A stretch of DNA of 64,000 nucleotides from DASVRZ01 sp038230215 (GTDB taxonomy: Bacteria; Verrucomicrobiota; Verrucomicrobiia; Chthoniobacterales; DASVRZ01). Position numbers and translations under genes: made by a program. Within the stretch, counting starts at the first letter, position 1, and each line of letters opens with the position of its first letter. The stretch is from NCBI GenBank assembly GCA_038230215.1, contig JBBRNR010000004.1:124001-188000 (forward strand), written 5' to 3'. The notes under the pieces are model-generated. The model was not told where the DNA came from. It saw nothing but the letters and a program-made list of their open reading frames with translations, and did no database searches. Shown piece after piece: positions 42,863 through 51,492 of the stretch.

Positions 42863-44629
42863 ATGATCTCCCCAAAAATCGTTGGTCTCGTCGCTGGTGC
42901 TTTGGTGGTGGGCGGTGTGGTGGGACGGCTGACCGGGCCGCGCCCTCTCGATTCCAATGGAACTCCGATGTTGGAGAAATCGTGGTTTGGCTCATCGGTT
43001 CCCAGCCGTTTACAGGAGGCTAACAACGATCCGGGTTTGTCGCGTGCCATCGCGGATGTGACCCCGGGGCGCGAAAACATGAAGCAGGATCGCGTGTTGT
43101 CGCTTCTGGAGATCAGCCAGATGACGTCGTCGCGGAAGTTTGGGGAGAATGCGCGCCGTTTCGCACAGAGTCTGGATCGTCAGGGCGTGCTGGCGGCGTT
43201 GCAGCAGTTGGAAATTCTGCCCTTGAACAATGCGCACCGCTCGCTTTTGCACAATCTGGTTACTCGCCTGGTGGAGTTGAATCCGAAGGAAGCGATCCAG
43301 TATGTGAGTTTGCAGAAGAATCGGGAGACTCGCGATGGCTTGTATGGAGCGATCTCGAGTAGGTGGGCGGAGTCGGATTTGAATGCGGCGAAGGCGTGGG
43401 CCTTTGCTCTGCCGGAGGGCAATGGCCGACAGAATGCGATTTCTGGAGTGATCAGTGCTTTGGCCGACAAGGACCCGGATGCCGCGTTGAAGCTGGTGCT
43501 CTCGATGCCGAAACTAACAGGAGACGGATACAATTGGGCGTGGTCGGTTTTCGGAACGTTGACGAGTCGCAATCCGACGGATGCGGCCCGGCGCGCTGCG
43601 AGTCTGCCCGGTGGAGAATTTCGCCAGCAGGCGATCAGCGTGGTGGCGAGTAACTGGAGCAACACCGATCCGAAGGCGGCGGCAGCCTGGGCGGAGTCGC
43701 TCCCCGGAGGTAATCTCCAGCAGCAGGCGTTGCGAAACATTGTAGGCAACTGGGCGCGGACCGATCCGAATGCGGCGGCGGAATACGTGGGGAAATTTCC
43801 ACCAGGCCAGGTGCAGCGTGAGATGGTCGGCAATCTCGCTTCGCAATGGGCGCAGCAGGATGCGGCTGCTGCTCTGGCCTGGGTGGAGAAGCTGCCACCG
43901 GGTAACACTCGGCAAAACGCCATGACCAGCACACTCTCGCAGTGGGCGCGGAACGAACCGCGCAAGGCGGCGGATTATGTGATGCAACTGCAGGGCGACA
44001 GTAAGTTTCAAAGTTATCTGCAATCGCTGACTTATAGCTGGGGCCGCAATGATCCGGCGGCGGCACTCACTTGGGCGAAGGCGCAGAATAACCCGGAAAT
44101 AGAGAAAAGTTTCATTCCGAACCTGCTCGGCCAATGGGCGCAATTCGAGCCGGAAAAAGCCGCTGGGATGATCAATGCGATCCATAGCCCGGAAGGCCAG
44201 AAACAAGCCATCGAGCGGATTGCCAGCCAGTGGTCCGAGACGGAACCGGAAAAAGCTATTTCGTGGCTGACCCAGATGCCGGAGGGCGATTCGCGCGACA
44301 ATGCACTGAGGAACGCTGTCTCTAACTGGACGCAGGACAACCCAGAAAACACCTCGGCCTGGCTAAACAAACTGCCCGCAGGAAAAACGAGAGACACGAT
44401 GATAGCGACGTTCTCGGGGCACATCGCGGAGTTTGATCCGGCGACGGCGGCGACTTGGGCGACGTCCGTTTCCGATGACAACCAGCGCCGCAACGCGACG
44501 CAAAACGTTCTTTACACCTGGTCGCGCAACGACAAAGCGTCGGCCCAGCAGTGGCTCGCGCGACAGACGGGGCTGTCGAAACAGGACCTGAATTCGTTTC
44601 AGCAGCAGATCAACAACGTAAACCAGTGA
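42863..44629 (+). CDS. Helical repeat protein with DPxAAAxWAxxLP units
   Basis: A 588-residue protein built from about 12 units of ~30 residues. Units read like NTDPKAAAAWAESLPGGNLQ, then QQALRNIVGNWARTDPNAAA and TRQNAMTSTLSQWARNEPRK, with the W at fixed spacing and LPxG before a short turn. Each unit looks like a pair of helices, so the whole would be a HEAT/TPR-like superhelix. The N-terminus ISPKIVGLVAGALVVGGVVG is a membrane anchor or signal. The start has GGGGGAGG about 15 nt upstream. Long proteins with this repeat are a frequent verrucomicrobial family of unknown function. It precedes the tuf region but has its own direction and likely its own promoter. Confidence 0.75.
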   Translation: MISPKIVGLVAGALVVGGVVGRLTGPRPLDSNGTPMLEKSWFGSSVPSRLQEANNDPGLSRAIADVTPGRENMKQDRVLSLLEISQMTSSRKFGENARRFAQSLDRQGVLAALQQLEILPLNNAHRSLLHNLVTRLVELNPKEAIQYVSLQKNRETRDGLYGAISSRWAESDLNAAKAWAFALPEGNGRQNAISGVISALADKDPDAALKLVLSMPKLTGDGYNWAWSVFGTLTSRNPTDAARRAASLPGGEFRQQAISVVASNWSNTDPKAAAAWAESLPGGNLQQQALRNIVGNWARTDPNAAAEYVGKFPPGQVQREMVGNLASQWAQQDAAAALAWVEKLPPGNTRQNAMTSTLSQWARNEPRKAADYVMQLQGDSKFQSYLQSLTYSWGRNDPAAALTWAKAQNNPEIEKSFIPNLLGQWAQFEPEKAAGMINAIHSPEGQKQAIERIASQWSETEPEKAISWLTQMPEGDSRDNALRNAVSNWTQDNPENTSAWLNKLPAGKTRDTMIATFSGHIAEFDPATAATWATSVSDDNQRRNATQNVLYTWSRNDKASAQQWLARQTGLSKQDLNSFQQQINNVNQ

Positions 44630-44707
44630 GTTTTCTGCCCTGAAATAGGCGAAACCCGCTCAAAAGCACTGAAAACAAACCACTTTCCGGTTTTCCATAA
44701 ATTATCT

Positions 44708-44735
44708 TTGACACTCCGGCGCGACTCGTTACCTT
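44708..44735 (+). promoter_or_regulatory. Candidate sigma-70-like promoter for the tRNA-Thr/tuf unit
   Basis: TTGACA at 44,708-44,713 is a perfect -35 match; after a 16-nt spacer TACCTT at 44,730-44,735 is a weak -10 (T, A and final T match). It lies ~160 nt upstream of tRNA-Thr, in the 265-nt gap after the repeat protein gene, and is the only good -35 seen there. Confidence 0.4.
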
Positions 44736-44844
44736 TCCGACTCGCCTTTAGAAAGACGGGAGTGGACCGCCCTGATCGTTTGACGCTTGCGAAAGCGGAT
44801 TCGGTTGGGGTTTTTTACCCCCTCGTTCCGCTGGCGGATTACCA

Positions 44845-44890
44845 GCAACCAGCAATGGTTGTTTCACGCAACCAGCGATGGTTGTGCCAC
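44845..44890. repeat. Tandem 23-bp repeat with internal dyads, 5' of tRNA-Thr
   Basis: Two 23-bp copies, GCAACCAGCAATGGTTGTTT+CAC and GCAACCAGCGATGGTTGTGC+CAC, abut exactly (44,845-44,867 and 44,868-44,890) with three differences. Each contains AACCA-GCAA/GCGA-TGGTT, a 5-bp stem with a tetraloop. The tRNA begins 4 nt later, so the hairpins may mark a leader-processing region; they may also be simple duplication. Confidence 0.6.
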
Positions 44891-44894
44891 ATAC

Positions 44895-44970
44895 GCCCTC
44901 ATAGCTCAGTTGGTAGAGCACATCCTTGGTAAGGATGAGGTCACCGGTTCAAGCCCGGTTGAGGGCTCCA
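44895..44970 (+). tRNA. tRNA-Thr (anticodon GGT)
   Basis: Full cloverleaf: acceptor GCCCTCA pairs with TGAGGGC, D-arm AGCTCAGTTGGTAGAGCA, anticodon stem ATCC/GGAT around TTGGTAA (anticodon GGT, reading ACC/ACU), T-arm CCGGTTCAAGCCCGG, and an encoded TCCA 3' end. It precedes tuf, the classical position of tRNA-Thr in the tRNA-tufB unit of many bacteria. Confidence 0.96.
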
Positions 44971-45140
44971 TATTCCATTTCATTTGAGTTTCACTCGAAT
45001 GAAGTGTCGTCCACATTCGATTGAAACTCGGATGGAAAACGCGCCGGCAAATCGGCGACCAAGCAATTTGCAAACTCAACAACGTAAACACAACAACAAC
45101 TATTAACTGACTTTCCAAGTAACACTTGGGAGACAATTCC

Positions 45141-46337
45141 ATGGCCAAGGACAAATTCGACAGAAGTAAACCCCACGTTAACATCGGCACTATCGGCCAC
45201 GTTGACCACGGCAAGACCACCCTCACCGCAGCAATCACCACGATTCTTTCCAAAAAAGGATTCGCGGAAGCTCGCAAATACGACGAAATCGACGCCGCTC
45301 CAGAAGAAAAAGAGCGCGGCATCACGATCAACACCGCTCACGTCGAGTATCAGACCGAGAAGCGTCACTACGCTCACGTCGATTGTCCCGGCCACGCCGA
45401 TTATGTGAAAAACATGATCACCGGCGCCGCCCAGATGGACGGTGGTATCCTCGTTGTTTCCGCTGCTGACGGCCCGATGCCTCAGACTCGTGAGCACATT
45501 CTGCTCGCCCGTCAGGTCGGCGTTCCAGCTCTCGTCGTTTTCTTGAACAAGTGCGACATGGTGGACGATCCAGAGCTCCTCGAGCTCGTGGAAATGGAAG
45601 TCCGCGAACTCCTTTCCAGCTACGAATTTCCCGGCGACACCATCCCGGTTGTCAAAGGCAGCGCCACGAAGGCTCTCGCCGCTGGCGATCCGGCTGACCC
45701 AGCAGCCAAGTGCATCATGGATCTCATGGACGCTGTGGACGAATACATCCCGCTCCCAGAGCGCGCGATCGACATGCCGTTCCTGATGCCAATCGAAGAC
45801 GTGTTCAACATTGAAGGTCGCGGCACTGTCGCCACCGGTCGTGTCGAGCGCGGCATCCTCAAGAAGATGGAAGAAGTCGAGATTGTGGGCATTAACCCAA
45901 CGGCTAAGACCACAGTTACCGACATCGAAATGTTCCGCAAGCTCCTCGACGAGGCTCGTGCCGGTGACAACGTCGGCATCCTGCTTCGCGGCATCAAAAA
46001 GGAAAACATCGAACGCGGCCAGGTCATCGCCAAGCCAGGTTCAATCAAGCCTTACAAGAAATTCAAATCGGAGATCTACGTTCTCTCGAAAGAAGAAGGT
46101 GGCCGTCACACGCCATTCTTCTCGAACTACCGCCCGCAGTTCTACTTCCGCACCACGGACGTGACCGGCACCGTCAAGCTCCCTGAAGGAGTCGAGATGG
46201 TGATGCCTGGTGACAACGTGTCTGTTGAAATCGAGCTCATCACCCCGGTCGCCATGGAGAAAACTCTCCGCTTCGCTATCCGCGAAGGTGGCAAGACCGT
46301 CGGTGCAGGCCGTATCGCCGACATCATCACCGAATAA
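45141..46337 (+). CDS. tuf: Elongation factor Tu
   Basis: A 398-residue GTPase that brings aminoacyl-tRNA to the ribosome. The ATG at 45,141 gives AKDKFDRSKPHVNIGTIGHV, with GHVDHGKTT as the P-loop, DCPGHADYVKNMITGAAQMD as switch II, NKCDMVDDPEL as the N-K-x-D motif, and RHTPFFSNYRPQFYFRTTDV in domain 3. A TTG 15 nt upstream is in frame but GGGAG just before the ATG supports the ATG. Codon usage is strongly biased, and the CTAAC/GTTAG pentamer frequent in other genes is absent. It lies between tRNA-Thr and tRNA-Trp, ahead of secE-nusG-rplK. Confidence 0.99.
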   Translation: MAKDKFDRSKPHVNIGTIGHVDHGKTTLTAAITTILSKKGFAEARKYDEIDAAPEEKERGITINTAHVEYQTEKRHYAHVDCPGHADYVKNMITGAAQMDGGILVVSAADGPMPQTREHILLARQVGVPALVVFLNKCDMVDDPELLELVEMEVRELLSSYEFPGDTIPVVKGSATKALAAGDPADPAAKCIMDLMDAVDEYIPLPERAIDMPFLMPIEDVFNIEGRGTVATGRVERGILKKMEEVEIVGINPTAKTTVTDIEMFRKLLDEARAGDNVGILLRGIKKENIERGQVIAKPGSIKPYKKFKSEIYVLSKEEGGRHTPFFSNYRPQFYFRTTDVTGTVKLPEGVEMVMPGDNVSVEIELITPVAMEKTLRFAIREGGKTVGAGRIADIITE

Positions 46338-46350
46338 TCAGTTTTTATTT

Positions 46351-46383
46351 CCCCGCCAACGGACTTAAACTCCGCTGGCGGGG
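46351..46383. promoter_or_regulatory. Strong hairpin between tuf and tRNA-Trp
   Basis: CCCCGCCAACGGA and TCCGCTGGCGGGG form a 13-bp stem with one mismatch around CTTAAAC. No T-run follows on the + strand (ATAAAAC), so it is not a standard terminator for tuf; a T-run precedes it, which would matter only for the other strand. It more likely stabilises the 3' end of the tuf message or marks RNase processing before tRNA-Trp. Confidence 0.6.
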
Positions 46384-46404
46384 ATAAAACTTTACAGCGA
46401 ATAT

Positions 46405-46477
46405 ACGGCAGTAGTTCAATTGGTAGAGCAGCGGTCTCCAAAACCGCGTGTTGGGGGTTCGAGTCCCTCCTGCCGTG
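46405..46477 (+). tRNA. tRNA-Trp (anticodon CCA)
   Basis: Acceptor ACGGCAG pairs with CTGCCGT, D-arm AGTTCAATTGGTAGAGCA, anticodon stem GCGGT/ACCGC around CTCCAAA (anticodon CCA), and T-arm GGGGGTTCGAGTCCCTCC. No CCA end is encoded (GCTC follows), unlike the tRNA-Thr upstream. The position between tuf and secE is the common bacterial one. Confidence 0.95.
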
Positions 46478-46521
46478 CTCCGCTCCTCTTCCTTTCACTC
46501 CCCACTCTTTACGTTTTTTCC

Positions 46522-46731
46522 ATGGCTAGTCCCACTAAGTTTATCAGCGAAGTTCGCACCGAACTCGCCAAAGCCTCATGGCCTTGGGACACCAAGGAAA
46601 AAGGCGCCAAGCGCTACAAAGAAATCATCGATTCCACTTCGGTCACCGTTATCGGCATCCTTCTTCTCAGTGCTTTCATCGCGTTCTGGGATTTAATTTT
46701 GAACACAATTTTTGGCTGGCTGACCAAGTAA
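46522..46731 (+). CDS. secE: Preprotein translocase subunit SecE
   Basis: A 69-residue short-type SecE. TKFISEVRTELAKASWPWDT carries the conserved amphipathic E-L-x-K-x-x-W-P helix, and VTVIGILLLSAFIAFWDLI is the single transmembrane segment. The ATG at 46,522 is chosen because upstream codons in the frame pass through tRNA-Trp. It completes SecYEG with partners encoded elsewhere. nusG starts 26 nt later. Confidence 0.95.
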   Translation: MASPTKFISEVRTELAKASWPWDTKEKGAKRYKEIIDSTSVTVIGILLLSAFIAFWDLILNTIFGWLTK

Positions 46732-46757
46732 AATCACCCTCTTTTCCCTACCTTTTC

Positions 46758-47327
46758 ATGGCTCTCGCTATCGCACCCAAAGATCAGTGGTATGCCGTCC
46801 AAGTGCTTTCCGGACAGGAAAACAAAGTGGCCGACAACCTCAATAAACGCATTAAAACCGACGAAATGAGCGACCTCATTTACGAGATCCTCGTCCCGAC
46901 CGAACGCGTTTCCGAGATCAAGCGCGGCAAAAAAACCGAGACTACCCGCAAGCTGATGCCCGGTTACGTGATCGCCAATATGCATTTGCTCGACGAAAAC
47001 AACCAACTCGTCGCCCGCACTTGGTATTTCATTCGCGAAACTACTGGAGTGATTGGTTTCGCCGGAAACAAAGATCGCCCTCTTCCCATCTCGACCAAAG
47101 ACGTTGAGAACATTCTTTCCCAAGCCCGCGCAGCAGACGAAAAGGTCAAACCAAAGGTCAGTTTCGAGATCGGCGAATCTGTCAAAGTCGCAGACGGTCC
47201 CTTCCAAAACCAGGCTGGTATCGTTGAAGAAATCGACCCAGAGCGCGGCAAGATTCGTGTTTCCGTCAGCATCTTCGGTCGCTCCACTCCCGTGGAACTC
47301 GAATACTGGCAAGTCGAACGGGCCTAA
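46758..47327 (+). CDS. nusG: Transcription antitermination/termination factor NusG
   Basis: A 189-residue factor. The N-terminal NGN domain contains WYAVQVLSGQENKVADNLNK, KLMPGYVIANM and TGVIGFAGNKDRPLPISTKD. The KOW domain has GESVKVADGPFQNQAGIVEE and then IDPERGKIRVSVSIFGRSTP. It couples RNA polymerase to Rho or to the ribosome; the Rho in this same window has an unusual N-terminus, which makes the pair of interest. The ATG at 46,758 begins the conserved domain, the longer upstream frame passing through secE. Confidence 0.97.
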   Translation: MALAIAPKDQWYAVQVLSGQENKVADNLNKRIKTDEMSDLIYEILVPTERVSEIKRGKKTETTRKLMPGYVIANMHLLDENNQLVARTWYFIRETTGVIGFAGNKDRPLPISTKDVENILSQARAADEKVKPKVSFEIGESVKVADGPFQNQAGIVEEIDPERGKIRVSVSIFGRSTPVELEYWQVERA

Positions 47328-47439
47328 TAACAGTGAAACTCCGCTCTTTTTCAGTCCAACACATTTTACGCACAAAACCCAACTCGGAAAAACTACTCTG
47401 ACGTCTCATCGGAGTTGCATTCCACTTATCTAATCTAAC

Positions 47440-47865
47440 ATGGCAAAAGAAGTCGTCGGTCAAATTAAACTCCAAATTCCCGCTGGTGCGGCCAACCCCG
47501 CTCCTCCCGTCGGTCCCGCCCTCGGTCAGCAAGGCGTCAACATCATGGCGTTCTGCAAAGAATTCAACGCCGCCACCCAAAAACAATCAGGAGACATCCT
47601 CCCGGTGGTCATCACGGTCTATAAGGACAAATCCTTCACATTCATCACAAAAAGCCCGCCCGCTGGCGTGCTCTTGAAGAAAGCGGCCAATATTGCCTCC
47701 GGTTCCAAGGAGCCGAACAAGGTCAAAGTGGCCAAGCTTACCAAGAAGCAGGTCATGGACATCGTGAAGATCAAATCCAAGGATCTCAATGCCCGCACGG
47801 AGGAGGCTGGTTTTCGTATCATTGCCGGAACCGCCCGCCAAATGGGCATCGAGATCGAAGGTTAA
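47440..47865 (+). CDS. rplK: Ribosomal protein L11
   Basis: A 141-residue large-subunit protein of the GTPase-associated centre. VVGQIKLQIPAGAANPAPPV, then GPALGQQGVNIMAFCKEFNA and SFTFITKSPPAGVLLKKAAN are diagnostic, as is the C-terminal IIAGTARQMGIEIEG. Usually rplA, rplJ and rplL follow and rpoBC come next; here the gene is followed by an intrinsic terminator and unrelated genes. The 112-nt leader between nusG and rplK contains no obvious hairpin. Confidence 0.98.
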   Translation: MAKEVVGQIKLQIPAGAANPAPPVGPALGQQGVNIMAFCKEFNAATQKQSGDILPVVITVYKDKSFTFITKSPPAGVLLKKAANIASGSKEPNKVKVAKLTKKQVMDIVKIKSKDLNARTEEAGFRIIAGTARQMGIEIEG

Positions 47866-47902
47866 TTTTCCTTACATCCATGTGCCTCTGTTGGCACTGA
47901 CT

Positions 47903-47935
47903 AAAAGCCGGAATCCGAAAGGGTTCTGGCTTTTT
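47903..47935 (+). terminator. Rho-independent terminator after rplK
   Basis: AAAGCCGGAATCC and GGGTTCTGGCTTTTT form an ~11-bp stem with one G-T pair around the GAAA tetraloop, and the stem runs into a T-run (TTTTTCGTTTT). It lies 38 nt after the rplK stop and ends the secE-nusG-rplK unit. Confidence 0.88.
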
Positions 47936-48074
47936 CGTTTTCGGTAATTCTCGACATGATTGGCTTGGTATTTGCTTATTTGATTCTCATAACTGATTTT
48001 CTTGGCATCAAAACCAAGGCCAAAACGTAAACTGGCTAGAAGTCCTGTGCAAAACAGGGGACCTGCTAGAATCC

Positions 48075-48536
48075 ATGCTTCTGCCAGCGAAGGCGAAAAT
48101 GGCGGTCCTTGTGATCGTCATTTTTGCTTTCTGGCAGGCGTGCGGTAATCTGCCTGCCATGCACGACGAATACGCCGAGAAATTGACGCCCGAACAATAC
48201 CGTGTGGCTCGCCAGGGAGGCACCGAGCCGCCATTCCGCAATGCGTATTGGGATAATAAAATGCCGGGCAAATATTATTGCGTGGCATGTGGCGAATTGC
48301 TTTTTGATTCTTCCGCCAAATACGACTCCGGCACCGGCTGGCCCAGTTTTTATGCGCCAGCTAGTGAGTCGAGTGTAAGTGAGATCGTGGATCGCACGCA
48401 TGGCATGAGTCGCACCGAATCCGTTTGCGCCAAATGTGGGAGTCATCTGGGGCACGTTTTTGACGATGGTCCCGCACCGACTGGTCTTCGTTATTGCATG
48501 AACTCCGCCTCGCTTCAGTTCGAACCGGAGAAGTAG
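48075..48536 (+). CDS. msrB: Peptide methionine-(R)-sulfoxide reductase, exported
   Basis: A 153-residue MsrB that reduces methionine-R-sulfoxide in damaged proteins. The catalytic domain has LTPEQYRVARQGGTEPPFRN, two zinc C-x-x-C pairs (YYCVACGELLF and ESVCAKCGSHLGHVF), SGTGWPSFYAP and the catalytic Cys in LRYCMNSASLQF. A hydrophobic N-terminus (MAVLVIVIFAFWQAC) ending in Cys looks like a signal peptide, possibly a poorly matched lipobox, so the enzyme is probably periplasmic. It lies immediately upstream of the cytochrome oxidase cluster but 199 nt apart, so a functional link to respiratory oxidation is only suggested. Confidence 0.9.
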   Translation: MLLPAKAKMAVLVIVIFAFWQACGNLPAMHDEYAEKLTPEQYRVARQGGTEPPFRNAYWDNKMPGKYYCVACGELLFDSSAKYDSGTGWPSFYAPASESSVSEIVDRTHGMSRTESVCAKCGSHLGHVFDDGPAPTGLRYCMNSASLQFEPEK

Positions 48537-48735
48537 TCGAGAGCTGGCGATTCTTCGCCATCTTTCATGACGCAAAATTACGTGACGGAAGCATTGCAAG
48601 TTTTCGGATAATCCGCTTTGCTCTGCCGAACAATTTTCCTAAAGATGTCTTTGCCTTTGATCGTCTGCGCTGATAAAATTCTCCAGAGATAAGTTTTCCT
48701 AATACTTTTACCTTTTTTCTCACTCTCGAAAACGC

Positions 48736-50601
48736 ATGAACAACCCAGCGAACGAAGCCGCATTAGCCGGCGGCCCCTCTCACTCAGTCGGACACGACCA
48801 CTCTCACGACGAACATGGAGGGCATGAGCATCATGAGTTGAGTTTTATCTCGAAATACATCTTCTCGCTCGATCATAAAGTCATCGGGATTCAGTATTTA
48901 ATCACAGGGCTGCTGTTTTTACTCCTCGGTTTTTTGCTGATGATGCTTATGCGCTGGCAACTCGCGCACAACGGCATTCCCATTCCAGTGATTGGCAAAT
49001 GGCTCGGTTATAGAATTGGCGAGGCTTTTATGACGCCAGACGGAGCCATGAAGCCCGATTTTTATAATTCCATGGGCGCGATGCATGGCACGATCATGGT
49101 TTTCCTCGGCGTGGTGCCGATCGCATTCGGTGCCTTTGGAAACTATCTCGTTCCGCTGCAAATCGGTGCGCCCGATATGAGTTTCCCGAAGATGAACATG
49201 ATGAGCTTCTGGTTGGGCTTTATCGGTGGCGTGATCATGCTGGCGAGCTTTTTCGTTCCCGGCGGACCGGCCAAGAGCGGATGGACTTCGTATCCGCCAC
49301 TGTCGATCATTGCGGATCATCCAGGAATGCTCGGTATTCAACAGGGCTGGCCCGTGCTCTTCACCGGGCAAACAATGTGGATTTTGTCGATGGTGTTTCT
49401 GATTACCTCCTCGCTTTTCGGCTCGATCAACATCATTACAACGGTCATCCAACTCCGCGCTCCGGGCATGAGCTGGATGCGTCTCCCGATCCTCGTTTGG
49501 GTGCAATTTATTACCGCTTATCTGTTGCTCTTGGCTTTCCCTCCGCTGGAATCTGCTGCCATTATGCAGCTGATGGACCGCGTGTTCGAGTCCAGCCTCT
49601 TTTCTCCTAATGGACTGATCGTGAACGGTCTGCCTTTTCCGAGAAGTGGTGGCGGAAGCACTCTCCTTTGGCAGCATCTTTTCTGGTTCTTGGCGCACCC
49701 TGAAGTCTATGTTCTCATCCTTCCCGCACTCGGAATCATTTCAGAAATCATTGCCAACAACACCCGCAAGCCATTGTGGAGCTACAAGGCCGTCGTTTTT
49801 TCCGCCATCGGAGTTGGAATTTTATCGTTTATGGTTTGGGCGCACCATATGTATCTGACGGGGATGGGTCAGAAAGTGGCCTCTTTCTTCCAAACGACCA
49901 CCGTGATGATCTCGGTGCCCTCCGTCGTGATCGTGACGGCTCTTTTAATGTCACTCTGGGGCGGCTCCATTCGCTTCAACACACCGATGTGTTTTGCCTG
50001 CGGATTCATTCCTATGTTCGGCATCGGCGGTTTAACCGGCATCCCATTGGCCTTTAACTCAATCGCACTACAGCTCCACGACACTTATTACGTGATTGGC
50101 CACTTCCATTACGTCGTTGCTCCAGGAACGATCTTCGCGCTCTTTGCAGGAGTCTATTTTTGGTATCCCAAAGTCACCGGGCGCAAAATGAGCGAATTCT
50201 GGGGTAAAATTCATTTCTTCGGCTCCATCATCTGCATGAATGGAATCTTCATGCCGATGTTTCTCCAAGGCATGGGAGGCATGCATCGCCGCTGGTATGA
50301 TGGCGGCGCTACTTACGAACTCGCCAAGCCACTGCTCCATTTCAACAATGCGATTTGGTGGGCCGCGGTTGGTCTACTCGTGTTCCAAGTTCCCTTTATT
50401 TTCAACTTTGTCTTGAGTGTTTTCTACGGCAAAAGAGTCGGCGATAACCCATGGGACGCGACCACACTCGAATGGAACACGCCCACACCTCCCCCTCACG
50501 GCAATTTCCTCAAGCCGGTCGCAGTTTATCGTGGCCCAAACGAATACAGCGTTCCCGGCGCTCCCCGCGATTTCTCCCCGCAATGGGAGCCCAACATTTA
50601 A
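48736..50601 (+). CDS. ctaD: Cytochrome c oxidase subunit I
   Basis: The 621-residue catalytic heme-copper subunit with ~12 hydrophobic segments. The N-terminal tail is His-rich (HDHSHDEHGGHEHHE), perhaps metal binding. YIFSLDHKVIGIQYLITGLL starts the family core, followed by the A1-type site HLFWFLAHPEVYVLILPALG near residue 320 (CuB His, Glu and cross-linking Tyr), VWAHHMYLTGM with the two further CuB His, and LHDTYYVIGHFHYVVAPGTI with the heme ligands. It reduces O2 to water using cytochrome c. It is the first gene of the oxidase cluster, with subunit II last, an uncommon order. Confidence 0.97.
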   Translation: MNNPANEAALAGGPSHSVGHDHSHDEHGGHEHHELSFISKYIFSLDHKVIGIQYLITGLLFLLLGFLLMMLMRWQLAHNGIPIPVIGKWLGYRIGEAFMTPDGAMKPDFYNSMGAMHGTIMVFLGVVPIAFGAFGNYLVPLQIGAPDMSFPKMNMMSFWLGFIGGVIMLASFFVPGGPAKSGWTSYPPLSIIADHPGMLGIQQGWPVLFTGQTMWILSMVFLITSSLFGSINIITTVIQLRAPGMSWMRLPILVWVQFITAYLLLLAFPPLESAAIMQLMDRVFESSLFSPNGLIVNGLPFPRSGGGSTLLWQHLFWFLAHPEVYVLILPALGIISEIIANNTRKPLWSYKAVVFSAIGVGILSFMVWAHHMYLTGMGQKVASFFQTTTVMISVPSVVIVTALLMSLWGGSIRFNTPMCFACGFIPMFGIGGLTGIPLAFNSIALQLHDTYYVIGHFHYVVAPGTIFALFAGVYFWYPKVTGRKMSEFWGKIHFFGSIICMNGIFMPMFLQGMGGMHRRWYDGGATYELAKPLLHFNNAIWWAAVGLLVFQVPFIFNFVLSVFYGKRVGDNPWDATTLEWNTPTPPPHGNFLKPVAVYRGPNEYSVPGAPRDFSPQWEPNI

Positions 50602-50634
50602 TTAGCAGCCTTTTACCTTAACTCGTAGTATTTC

Positions 50635-51489
50635 ATGGAAATTCCTTACACGGTCAGCGCCCGGCCAGACACCGGTTTATACAGTGGAAAGATTGGCATC
50701 TGGCTCTTTCTCGCCTCGGAAGTCATGCTCTTTGGCGGCCTTTTTTCCGCCTATCTTTTTCTTCGCATGGGAGCAGAACCCGGCATGTGGCCGCATGGCT
50801 TGCTCAATGTTCCCATCGGTACCGCCAACACCTTCATCCTCATTGCCTCTTCGGTGACGGTCGTAATGTCTTGGGCAGCCTTAAAAATGCGGAAGTTCAA
50901 TCAATATCGCCTCTGGATGGCGCTGACAATTCTGCTGGGAACGGTCTTCTTGGTCATTAAATTGGGCTATGAATATCCACAGAAGTTTGAGCACTTCGGC
51001 GCTTACATCAAGCCTGAGGCACTGGCCAAGTACGAGCCTTATCTTGGAAACAACTATCTTGCTGGGAGAGGCTTGCCGCCACGTTCCGAGATCACCGGAC
51101 ATCTCCACAAGGAGACGGCAGATTTGTATGAAATCGTCGTCGATGCCGTCAACGCGGAGCCGACGAATCCGAAGAACGATTACCCGTCCTTCATCCAGCA
51201 ACCCCGCAGTGAGAAGGAAGTCACTGTGGAAAAAACTGACGTTCGCTGGGCCAGCGTTTTTTCTCCGAAGCACAGCTCGTTCTTCGCGGTTTACTTCACG
51301 ATCACCGGTTTGCACGCGCTGCACATTGTTGGTGGTTTGATCGTCTTCATATATTTCCTCGGCCCAGGTGCTGCCCTTTATAAAACCAACCCGGAATATC
51401 TTACCAACCGCGTCGAGTGTGCCGGCTTATTCTGGCACTTTGTGGACTTGGTCTGGATTTTTGCCTTTCCCCTGTTTTACCTTTTATAA
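50635..51489 (+). CDS. ctaE: Cytochrome c oxidase subunit III
   Basis: A 284-residue membrane subunit. GLYSGKIGIWLFLASEVMLF and GGLFSAYLFLRM start the fold; HSSFFAVYFTITGLHALHIV and GLFWHFVDLVWIFAFPLFYL end it. Between residues ~105 and ~205 there is an unusually long hydrophilic insertion (KPEALAKYEPYLGNNYLAGR and RSEITGHLHKETADLYEIVV segments) between two membrane helices, not present in typical subunit III. It belongs to the operon 33 nt after subunit I. Confidence 0.94.
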   Translation: MEIPYTVSARPDTGLYSGKIGIWLFLASEVMLFGGLFSAYLFLRMGAEPGMWPHGLLNVPIGTANTFILIASSVTVVMSWAALKMRKFNQYRLWMALTILLGTVFLVIKLGYEYPQKFEHFGAYIKPEALAKYEPYLGNNYLAGRGLPPRSEITGHLHKETADLYEIVVDAVNAEPTNPKNDYPSFIQQPRSEKEVTVEKTDVRWASVFSPKHSSFFAVYFTITGLHALHIVGGLIVFIYFLGPGAALYKTNPEYLTNRVECAGLFWHFVDLVWIFAFPLFYLL

Positions 51490-51492
51490 ACT

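Noticed and set aside
42130..43080. Open - frame of 316 codons covering the 42-bp repeat array
   Set aside because: It overlaps the first 218 nt of the convincing repeat-protein gene and its body is the repeat array. The open frame follows from a period divisible by three.
46351..46383. Terminator for tuf
   Set aside because: The hairpin is strong but no T-run follows on the transcribed strand and tRNA-Trp and secE follow at once; recorded only as a structure.
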